Shown here one piece after another: positions 52,464 to 59,835 of a DNA stretch of 64,000 nt. Both the position numbers and the translations under genes were made by a program. The stretch's first letter is position 1. Every line of letters starts with the position of its first letter. The notes under the pieces were generated by a model that was given only the letters and a program-made list of their open reading frames with translations, was not told where the DNA came from and did no database searches. Location: NCBI RefSeq assembly GCF_035918395.1, contig NZ_CP142362.1, positions 2,083,501 through 2,147,500 of the forward strand, in the 5' to 3' direction. This DNA is from Mycolicibacterium sp. ND9-15 (GTDB lineage: Bacteria > Actinomycetota > Actinomycetes > Mycobacteriales > Mycobacteriaceae).

Positions 52464-53435
52464 TCAGAACTGCAGCGCGTTGAACCGCCAGTCGAGCACC
52501 TCGCGGTCCGGCTGACCGACCGCGTACACCAGCGACCGCAGCGTCAGCACGCCGCGGCCGTCCGGCAGCGGCTCCGCGCGCTCGACATGCAACTCGCTGT
52601 AGAGGGTGTCCCCTTCGTACACCGGCCCGGTGTGGTCACAGGACTGCCAGCCCAGCACCGTCACGAGGTTGGGCAGCAACCGGGTCGCCTGGGCCAGCGC
52701 CAGCCCGATGGTGTGCCCGCCGTACACCAACCTCTGCTCGTTGACCCGCCAATCGTGATGCGTCGCAGCGATGTTCAAGGTCAGCCGGGCCAGCTCGGCG
52801 GCGCTGCTCACCACGTCGGCGGTGCTGTGCAGCACTGTGCCAGCGAGCCCCGCGTCGAACTCGGCGCCTTGGACGTTGGCGCGGTAGGCCTCGGCGTCCC
52901 AGCCCGCGGTCGGGTCGGGCGTGGGCAGGCTCTCGACCCCGATCGCCGCCAGGTCGTCGGCGTGGCCGGTGCCGCCGGCTCCCTCGCGCAGCGGCAGCAT
53001 CGCGCACCGGTGGAAGTCGAGCACCAGGCGGCCGAGTTGGTCGACGGTGGTCATCCGCAAGGCCGCCAAACCGGCCCGCGCACGCCCAGGCCTGGCCGAG
53101 TTCTCTTTCAGTCCGACCACTTCGGTTCGGGTGAACAGCGTGTCGCCGATGACAGGGAACCGGTGAAAGACCAGTCCCCGGTAGAACAGGTTGGCCTTGA
53201 CCCGTTGAGTCACCAGGGTGGTCTGGCCGATCGCCACATCGCACACCAACGCCGGGTGCGCCAGCGGGCCGGTCGCCCCGGTGACGGCCATCGCGAGCTC
53301 ACCGTCCAGTGCGAGGCGGAGGCGATCCCCGACGATCGACTGGTGCACGGCCGCCGCGCCTGCGGTCAATGTCATCGAGGGTGCGGTGTCGAAGACCTGC
53401 CCCACTTGCAGCTCGTCGAAGTAGGGACCGGTCAC
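52464..53435 (-). CDS. MaoC-type double hot-dog dehydratase (Rv0216-like)
   Basis: 323 residues containing two hot-dog folds. The second carries a hydratase-like segment HHDWRVNEQRLVYGGHTIGL, retaining Asp, Asn and the following His. The N-terminus reads GPYFDELQVGQVFDTAPSMT. The family acts on 3-hydroxyacyl-CoA or related thioesters. The GTG start has TACGAT 8 nt upstream (53449-53444). Divergent from fadE3 across 26 bp, as Rv0216 is from Rv0215c, so the pair probably act in one pathway. Confidence 0.9.
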   Translation of the reverse strand: MTGPYFDELQVGQVFDTAPSMTLTAGAAAVHQSIVGDRLRLALDGELAMAVTGATGPLAHPALVCDVAIGQTTLVTQRVKANLFYRGLVFHRFPVIGDTLFTRTEVVGLKENSARPGRARAGLAALRMTTVDQLGRLVLDFHRCAMLPLREGAGGTGHADDLAAIGVESLPTPDPTAGWDAEAYRANVQGAEFDAGLAGTVLHSTADVVSSAAELARLTLNIAATHHDWRVNEQRLVYGGHTIGLALAQATRLLPNLVTVLGWQSCDHTGPVYEGDTLYSELHVERAEPLPDGRGVLTLRSLVYAVGQPDREVLDWRFNALQF

Positions 53436-53461
53436 GAAATCCGATCGTACAAACTGTCCGT
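53436..53461. promoter_or_regulatory. 26-bp divergent promoter of MaoC and fadE3
   Basis: The gap is too short for two Shine-Dalgarno leaders. TACGAT (minus, 53449-53444) is 8 nt from the MaoC GTG, and TACAAA (plus, 53448-53453) is 8 nt from the fadE3 ATG, so the two -10 regions overlap and both messages are likely leaderless and mutually exclusive. Confidence 0.45.
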
Positions 53462-54610
53462 ATGGATGCCGAAGAAACCATGCTGGTCGCCACCGTCCGG
53501 GCGTTCGTGGACCGCGAGGTCAAGCCCCGCGTGCGTGACGTCGAACACGCCGACGAATATCCCGAGGCGTGGATCGAGCAGATGAAGCAGATCGGCATCT
53601 ACGGTCTGGCGATCCCCGAGGAGTACGGCGGTTCACCCGTGTCGATGCCCTGCTATGTCGAGGTGACCCAGGAGCTCTCGCGCGGCTGGATGAGCCTGGC
53701 CGGGGCGATGGGCGGGCACACCGTGGTCGCCAAGTTGCTCGTGCTGTTCGGCACGGAGGACCAGAAGCGGCGCTACCTGCCGGCGATGGCCACCGGGGAA
53801 GTGCGCGCCACGATGGCGCTGACCGAACCGGGCGGCGGATCGGATCTGCAGAACATGTCGACGACCGCGTTGCCGTCTGAAGGCGGTGGCCTGGCGATCA
53901 ACGGGTCGAAGACGTGGATCTCGAATGCGCGGCGGTCGGGGTTGATCGCGCTGTTGTGCAAGACCGATCCTGCGGCCACGCCGCGGCACAAGGGCATCTC
54001 GGTGGTGCTCGTCGAGCAGGGTACGACCGGCTTGTCGGTGTCGCGTGATCTGCCGAAGCTGGGCTACAAGGGCGTCGAATCGTGCGAGCTGGCGTTCGAG
54101 GACTGCCGCGTGCCCGCATCGGCGATTCTCGGCGGCGAACCGGGCAAGGGCTTCGCGCAGATGATGAAAGGCCTTGAGACAGGCCGTATTCAGGTGGCCT
54201 CACGGGCACTGGGGGTGGCGACTGCCGCCTTGGAGGACGCACTGCGCTATGCCCAGGAGCGCGAAAGCTTCGGCCAGCCGATCTGGAAGCACCAGTCCGT
54301 CGGCAACTACCTGGCCGACATGGCGACCAAGCTGACCGCCGCGCGCCAACTGACGCGCTACGCCGCCGAGCGCTACGACAGCGGCGAGCGCTGCGATATG
54401 GAGGCGGGGATGGCGAAGCTGTTCGCCTCCGAGGTCGCGATGGAGATCGCGCTCGACGCGGTCCGTATTCACGGCGGCTACGGCTATTCCACGGAGTACG
54501 ACGTCGAACGGTATTTCCGCGACGCGCCGCTGATGATCGTCGGCGAAGGCACCAACGAGATTCAGCGCAACGTCATCGCCGCGCAGCTGGTGGCGCGGGG
54601 CGGCATCTGA
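53462..54610 (+). CDS. fadE3: Acyl-CoA dehydrogenase FadE3
   Basis: 382 residues from ATG 53462. Standard ACAD motifs: AIPEEYGGSPVSMPCYVEV, ALTEPGGGSDLQNMSTTA, ISNARRSGLIALLCKT and the C-terminal RIHGGYGYSTEYDVERYFRD with GEGTNEIQRNVIAAQ. Because IVGEGTNEIQ holds the usual glutamate position, it should be an active FAD enzyme. Order matches Rv0215c, between the MaoC and fadD4 homologues; together they make a ligase, dehydrogenase, hydratase set. Confidence 0.92.
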   Translation: MDAEETMLVATVRAFVDREVKPRVRDVEHADEYPEAWIEQMKQIGIYGLAIPEEYGGSPVSMPCYVEVTQELSRGWMSLAGAMGGHTVVAKLLVLFGTEDQKRRYLPAMATGEVRATMALTEPGGGSDLQNMSTTALPSEGGGLAINGSKTWISNARRSGLIALLCKTDPAATPRHKGISVVLVEQGTTGLSVSRDLPKLGYKGVESCELAFEDCRVPASAILGGEPGKGFAQMMKGLETGRIQVASRALGVATAALEDALRYAQERESFGQPIWKHQSVGNYLADMATKLTAARQLTRYAAERYDSGERCDMEAGMAKLFASEVAMEIALDAVRIHGGYGYSTEYDVERYFRDAPLMIVGEGTNEIQRNVIAAQLVARGGI

Positions 54611-54664
54611 TTCAGGGGGTTTCGGCGCGCTACAGATCGCTGGGCGGTTTGTAGCGCACCGAAA

Positions 54665-55549
54665 TCACGCGATCGCGTCGATGAGGCCCCACCGCAGCGC
54701 GGTTGGCGGGTCGATGGTCTCGCCGGACAACACCAGATACGCCGTCCGCCACCGGCCGATGCGGCGGGTGACGCTGACGGTGCCGCCAGCGCCCGGAATC
54801 AACCCGAGGCCGAGCTCGGGAAGCCCGAAGACGGCGTCGGCGCTCGACTGAATGTGCCCGCAGAACGCTGCCATCTCCAATCCGCTTCCCAGCACCTGAC
54901 CGTGCACCGCCGCGCGGCACCGCTCCCCCAGCCTGGCGCTCAGTTCGGCGAGCACCAGCGCCGGGCTGTGGCGCGTGCGGGCGAAGTGCGCGCTGACCGG
55001 GTCGACGAAGCTACCGAACTCGGCGAGATCGCCGCCGCTGCAGAACGACGGGCCGTTGCCCGACAGGATCACCTCGGTGACCGACGGGTCGAGCCGTGCC
55101 ACCTCCAGCGCATCCAGCAGCGCGGCGCGCGCATCGGTGGAGAATGCGTTGTGCCGGGCCGGGCGGTTGAACCTCACATACAGAGTGCCCTCGTCCCGTT
55201 CGGCCACGACAGGATCGGCGATCTCGGGAACCTGCGCGGGACCCCGTTCGGCATGCCAGCGGACGAACTCCGGACCCGACTGCAGGGTCGAGTACGCCAG
55301 CGACTCGGTGATGACGCCGGCGAACGCCGGCGCGGCTGGGTCGACGGCGCGCAGAACGTCGTCGCAGATGCCCGCGGCGTGCGGCCATCGGGCACACCGC
55401 TCCCGAAGTTCGTCGAGCGCGTCGGACACCGACGCGACGGTGATCACCCGCCGGTCGTCGGCGTCGTCGGCGCTCAGCGTGAAAGTGGCGTCGTCGGTTG
55501 GCGATTCAACCGCGATGACGATGCCCGCTGCCAACTCGACTTGCGTCAC
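54665..55549 (-). CDS. Crotonase-family protein with long N-terminal extension
   Basis: 294 residues from GTG 55549. Residues ~1-135 are an extension not typical of enoyl-CoA hydratases (VESPTDDATFTLSADDADD, ITESLAYSTLQSGPEFVRWH). The crotonase core follows: RFNRPARHNAFSTDARAALL, SGNGPSFCSGGDLAEFGSF, VLGSGLEMAAFCGH and FGLPELGLGLIPGAGGT, so both glutamate positions are occupied. It stops at GLIDAIA, lacking the usual C-terminal helices. Its GTG overlaps the fadD4 stop by four bases (GTGA). Substrate unknown; hydratase, isomerase or cofactor-free oxygenase-type chemistry are all possible. Confidence 0.82.
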   Translation of the reverse strand: MTQVELAAGIVIAVESPTDDATFTLSADDADDRRVITVASVSDALDELRERCARWPHAAGICDDVLRAVDPAAPAFAGVITESLAYSTLQSGPEFVRWHAERGPAQVPEIADPVVAERDEGTLYVRFNRPARHNAFSTDARAALLDALEVARLDPSVTEVILSGNGPSFCSGGDLAEFGSFVDPVSAHFARTRHSPALVLAELSARLGERCRAAVHGQVLGSGLEMAAFCGHIQSSADAVFGLPELGLGLIPGAGGTVSVTRRIGRWRTAYLVLSGETIDPPTALRWGLIDAIA

Positions 55550-57066
55550 GAATGCTTCTCGATCAGTTCTTGCTTGTACAGCTTGCCGGTGTCGGTGCGC
55601 GGCAGCTGCTCCTGGAAGGAGATCGACCGCGGACATTTGTAGTGCGCCAGTCGATCCCGCAGCCACCCGATCAGCTCCTCACCGAACTCGGGGGCAGCAT
55701 CGGCAGGATCCACGGTTTGCACCACACCGTGGACCCGCTGCCCCATTTCGTCGTCGGGAACACCGAACACCGCCGCGTCCAACACCTTCGGGTGCGTCAC
55801 CAACATATTCTCGGCTTCCTGTGGGTAGATATTCACACCGCCCGAGATGATCATGTGGTGCCTGCGGTCGGTGAGGTACAGAAAGCCTTCCTCATCGACA
55901 TAGCCGATGTCGCCGACCGTCGTCCAGCCGCGGCCGTGGCGCGACTGCGCGGTCTTGTCGGGATCGTTGAGGTACTCGAACGCCGTTCCGCCCTCGAAGT
56001 AGATTTCACCCGGCTCACCGGGAGGCAGTTCGTTGCCGTCCTCGTCGCAGATGTGGAGGGTGCCGGTCATCGCCTTGCCGACGGAACCGGGATGAGCCAG
56101 CCAGTCCTCGGCGCTGATCAGCGTCGACCCGTGCGCCTCGGAGGAGGCGTAGTACTCGTCGATGATCGGCCCCCACCAGTCGATCATCTGCTTCTTGATC
56201 TGGACGGGGCACGGCGCCGCGGCGTGGATTACCCGCTCGAGGCTGGACACGTCGTACGAACTACGCACGGCCTCGGGCAGTTTGAGCATCCGGGTGAACA
56301 TCACCGGGACGAACTGGCCGTGCGTGACGCCGTAACGCTGAATGGCGTCCAGCGCGCCTTCGGGGTCGAACTTCTCCATCACGACGGTCGTGTATCCGGC
56401 AGCCTGCACGGTCATCGACCACACCGACGGTGCCGTGTGGTAGAGCGGTGCCGGGCTCAGATACACCGAATTCGGCTGCATCCACACGGATACGAGCATG
56501 GTCATCAATCCGGGCGCCTCCGCGGGCGAAAGATGTGGCAGTTCGCGCTTGATGCCTTTGGGCCGACCGGTGGTGCCCGACGAGTACTGCAGCAGGTCGC
56601 CCTCGACCTCGTCGGCGATCGGTGTATAGGCATGTTGGGCAACACATTCGGGATAGCGCTGCCAGCCCTCGAGGCCGTCGTCGGCGATGATCAGCAACTC
56701 GGGTAGACCACGGGGCAACTCGCCACCGAGGCCCTCGAGCGTGTTGCGCAGTGCCGCCGAGCCGATGATCGCCTTGGCGTTGCTGTTGTCGATGATGTAT
56801 GCCACCTCGGCCGCGGTCAGATGCGTGTTGATCGGCACGTAGTAGAGACCGCTGCGCCGCGCCGCCCACATCACGGCGTGAAAGTGTTCGTTGTTCTCCA
56901 TCAGCATCGCCACGGTGTCGCCCTCGACGAGGCCGGCCTGCCGGAAGTGATGCGCCAACCTGTTGGCGCGCGCCTCGAGCTCACCGAACGTCACGACGGT
57001 GCCGCTGGGATGCATGATGACGGCGGGCTTGTCGGGCGTGGCCTCGGCATGTTCGCGGATCTGCAT
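55546..57066 (-). CDS. fadD4: AMP-forming acyl-CoA ligase FadD4
   Basis: 506 residues, ANL superfamily. ATP loop YSSGTTGRPKGIKRE, A5 YYASSEAHGST, A7-A8 TTVGDIGYVDEEGFLYLTDR with GGVNIYPQEAE, and C-terminal lysine in RTDTGKLYKQEL. It activates a carboxylic acid for the adjacent dehydrogenase and hydratases. The ATG at 57066 has TAGAGT 6 nt upstream (leaderless) and a palindrome covering the -35 region. Order matches Rv0214; the substrate is unknown. Confidence 0.9.
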   Translation of the reverse strand: MQIREHAEATPDKPAVIMHPSGTVVTFGELEARANRLAHHFRQAGLVEGDTVAMLMENNEHFHAVMWAARRSGLYYVPINTHLTAAEVAYIIDNSNAKAIIGSAALRNTLEGLGGELPRGLPELLIIADDGLEGWQRYPECVAQHAYTPIADEVEGDLLQYSSGTTGRPKGIKRELPHLSPAEAPGLMTMLVSVWMQPNSVYLSPAPLYHTAPSVWSMTVQAAGYTTVVMEKFDPEGALDAIQRYGVTHGQFVPVMFTRMLKLPEAVRSSYDVSSLERVIHAAAPCPVQIKKQMIDWWGPIIDEYYASSEAHGSTLISAEDWLAHPGSVGKAMTGTLHICDEDGNELPPGEPGEIYFEGGTAFEYLNDPDKTAQSRHGRGWTTVGDIGYVDEEGFLYLTDRRHHMIISGGVNIYPQEAENMLVTHPKVLDAAVFGVPDDEMGQRVHGVVQTVDPADAAPEFGEELIGWLRDRLAHYKCPRSISFQEQLPRTDTGKLYKQELIEKHS

Positions 57067-57072
57067 GGGCTG

Positions 57073-57104
57073 ACTCTACGATGCGTCGAGTTGACAGGTG
57101 TCAA
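57073..57104. promoter_or_regulatory. fadD4 promoter with palindromic operator
   Basis: TAGAGT (minus, 57078-57073) is a -10 box 6 nt before the fadD4 ATG. A perfect 14-bp palindrome TTGACA-GG-TGTCAA (57091-57104) covers the -35 region and lies between fadD4 and the divergent cyclase array. A repressor could control one or both. TTGACA is also the -35 consensus, so part of the match may be promoter. Confidence 0.5.
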
Positions 57105-57174
57105 GTGGTCGAATCCGTCCGCTACCGAGTCCGCCGACTTACCATCAATCCGCAGGAAAAGGCGGTGCGGCCGG

Positions 57175-59835
57175 ATGAATGGCGGACAGAAAGCGGTGCC
57201 GACCGGGGTCGTCACGTTCTTGTTCACCGACATCGAGGGGTCGACCCGGCGTTGGGAAGCTGACGCCGGAGAAATGCGGCGCGCTCTGGCCGCCCATGAC
57301 GATACGTTGCGGCGCACGGTGGAGTCGTACGGCGGTTGGCTGTTCAAGCACACAGGCGACGGCGTTTGTGCCGCGTTCGCATCGCCGGGAGCCGCAGTCG
57401 ACGCGGCGATCGCCGCTCAACGGAGCCTGGAACTACCCGTGCGGATGGGGATCGCCACCGGGGAGGCGGAGTGCGGTGAAGGCGACTATCTCGGGGCGGT
57501 GCTGAATCGCACTGCGCGGCTGATGGCGGCCGGGCACGGTGGTCAGGTTCTGCTGGACGGAACCACTGCGGGTCTTGTCCGCGGGATCGACCTTATCGGC
57601 TTGGGAATTCGGCGGTTGCGTGACATCGCACAACCCGTAGAAGTGCTCCAAGTCTCTGCGCCCGGGCTGCGTGCCCAATTCCCCTCGCTGCGGAATCTCG
57701 AAGAGACGCCGGGAAATCTCAGGGCGCCGGCTACCAACCTGATCGGACGCGAGGCGCAACTGGCGGAACTGGAAACGACGCTGAAAAGTCACCGACTGCT
57801 GACGCTGACCGGCGTCGGCGGGGTGGGCAAGACCCGCCTGGCGGTCGAGTTGGCGGCGATTTCGGCCGAGTCCTTCCCCGACGGTGCATGGTTGATCGAC
57901 TTGGCCGCAGTCGGGGACCCCACGGCCGTGCCCGACGCGGTGGCGGCTGCTCTCGGCATCGTCCAACAGCCCGGACTGACTGTGACGGACAGCGTCGCAT
58001 TCGCGCTCGAGAGTCGGTCGCGGCTCTTACTTTTCGACAACTGCGAGCACGTGCTGGACGCGGCGGCCGACATCATCGAGGGGATCCTCGCCGCCTCAAC
58101 GGCGGTGAAAGTGATCGCGACGAGCCGCGAGGGTTTGGGCCTGGCCGGAGAACAGCTGTGGCCTGTCCCGCCGCTAGATATCCAGTCAAGCGCCGCAACG
58201 TTGTTCGCCGAGCGGGCGCTGGCGGTGGCTCCCGGCGTGGCCCTTGATGACGATGACGATGTGATCACCGAGATTTGTGGTCGTCTCGACGGAATCCCCC
58301 TGGCGATCGAACTCGCCGCCTCGCGAATGCAATCCATGACCGTCGACGAGATTCGCGACCGCCTCGACGACAGATTCCGACTGCTCGTCGGATCGAGGCG
58401 AGGTCTGGATCGGCACCAGACGCTTCGCCAAGCCGTGCAGTGGTCCTACGATCTACTCGGCGCAAACGAGAAATCACTTCTCAATCGGTGTTCGGTGTTC
58501 GCAGCTGGATTCGAGCTCGCCGGCGCGTGCGCCGTGAGCGGATCCGACGACGATATGGCGACGCTGGATCTGCTCCATGCCCTGGTACGGAAGTCGCTCC
58601 TGGGGGCCCACCGGTCAGCGGGCCGGACGCGGTTCTCCATGCTGGAGACGATCCGTCGGTTCGCCGAGGCCCAGCTCGTCGCAGATGGGGCCGCCGATGC
58701 CGCACGCGATGCGCATGCCCGCTACTTCGCTGCGCAGGAATCCAACGTGCTCGCGCTGTGGGACGGTCCGCGCCAACGAGAGGCCTACGCCTGGTTAGAC
58801 ACCGAGCTGGCGAACCTGCGCACCGCGTTTCGTTGGGCGGTAGACGCACACGACCTCGACACGGCCGCGGCCATCGTCGTCCCCTCGGCCTCGATCGGCC
58901 TGATCGCCGAAATCCACGAGCCGTTCTCGTGGAGCGAGGCCCTCCTTCCTGCCGCAGAGGAGGCGGACCATCCACGGTTGGCACAGCTGTATGTGTTCGC
59001 CACGTGGTGTTACACCACCGGACGATTCGACGATGCAACGGTATATGCGCGGGCCGCTCTATCGGCGCTCGACAGCGGTCGCTACGAGCCCGTTCCATTC
59101 GACTTCGAATGCACGATGGGCGGTTTCTACGCCGCACTCGGCGACCCCGAGGTCTGGAGTGAAATATGCCGCAAAGTTATTGCACGCGACAACGGAACTC
59201 ACGTCTACGCCAGAAGCGCACTCGTCGCCTCGCTTGCGATCTCGGATCACCTCGACGAAGCCATCGAGGAATCCGAGGACTTGCCCGCGGTGGCGGAGGC
59301 GGAGGGAAATCCGCAGCGGACCAGCTTCGCACTGTTCGCATACGGGGTGGCGCGGCGCTACAGCGACCCGGCCGCCGCCTACGCGGCGCAGAGTCGGGCG
59401 CTGAAGATCGCACAGGACAGCGGAAGCAAACAGAATGTGTCGTTCACCTCGCTCGCGCTCGCCATGCTCGCCGTCCGTCAGGCACGGCCGCTCGACGCCT
59501 TGGACAACTTGGCTCTTGCGACTCAGATTCGTTATGACGCCGGCAGTTTCTCGCTGATCGACAGCCCCTTGGCGGTCCTCACGGTCCTCTTTGATCAGCT
59601 GCAGCTGTATGAGCCGGCTGCGCGGCTGGCCGGTAGGGCGGCCACTCCGATGTCCGAGCACGCGTACCCAGAACTCGCCGCGGCCGTCGAACACTTGCGT
59701 TCAGTCCTCGGCGATTCGACGTTCGAAGAGTTGGCCCGTGATGGCGCAGCGATGGGCAACGCAGCCACGGTGCAGTTCGCACTGGAGCAGATCGCGCTGG
59801 CGCGCGCCAAGCTCGCGAGTTCAAGTAACGGATGA
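57175..59835 (+). CDS. Class III nucleotidyl cyclase fused to STAND-type ATPase and TPR-like repeats, copy 1
   Basis: 886 residues from ATG 57175. The cyclase (~12-170) keeps all canonical residues: metal Asp19 (LFTDIEGST) and Asp62 (HTGDG), purine-specifying Lys58 and Asn111/Arg115 (VLNRTAR). Next is a NB-ARC/STAND P-loop ATPase: Walker A TGVGGVGKT (~211-219), Walker B LLLFDN (~285), IPLAIEL (~374). The C-terminal ~400 residues are helical repeats. Such proteins are signalling switches making cAMP in response to ligand binding by the repeats; unlike several M. tuberculosis relatives there is no LuxR domain. A -10-like TACCAT lies at 57140. ATGA overlap with the next copy. Confidence 0.92.
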   Translation: MNGGQKAVPTGVVTFLFTDIEGSTRRWEADAGEMRRALAAHDDTLRRTVESYGGWLFKHTGDGVCAAFASPGAAVDAAIAAQRSLELPVRMGIATGEAECGEGDYLGAVLNRTARLMAAGHGGQVLLDGTTAGLVRGIDLIGLGIRRLRDIAQPVEVLQVSAPGLRAQFPSLRNLEETPGNLRAPATNLIGREAQLAELETTLKSHRLLTLTGVGGVGKTRLAVELAAISAESFPDGAWLIDLAAVGDPTAVPDAVAAALGIVQQPGLTVTDSVAFALESRSRLLLFDNCEHVLDAAADIIEGILAASTAVKVIATSREGLGLAGEQLWPVPPLDIQSSAATLFAERALAVAPGVALDDDDDVITEICGRLDGIPLAIELAASRMQSMTVDEIRDRLDDRFRLLVGSRRGLDRHQTLRQAVQWSYDLLGANEKSLLNRCSVFAAGFELAGACAVSGSDDDMATLDLLHALVRKSLLGAHRSAGRTRFSMLETIRRFAEAQLVADGAADAARDAHARYFAAQESNVLALWDGPRQREAYAWLDTELANLRTAFRWAVDAHDLDTAAAIVVPSASIGLIAEIHEPFSWSEALLPAAEEADHPRLAQLYVFATWCYTTGRFDDATVYARAALSALDSGRYEPVPFDFECTMGGFYAALGDPEVWSEICRKVIARDNGTHVYARSALVASLAISDHLDEAIEESEDLPAVAEAEGNPQRTSFALFAYGVARRYSDPAAAYAAQSRALKIAQDSGSKQNVSFTSLALAMLAVRQARPLDALDNLALATQIRYDAGSFSLIDSPLAVLTVLFDQLQLYEPAARLAGRAATPMSEHAYPELAAAVEHLRSVLGDSTFEELARDGAAMGNAATVQFALEQIALARAKLASSSNG

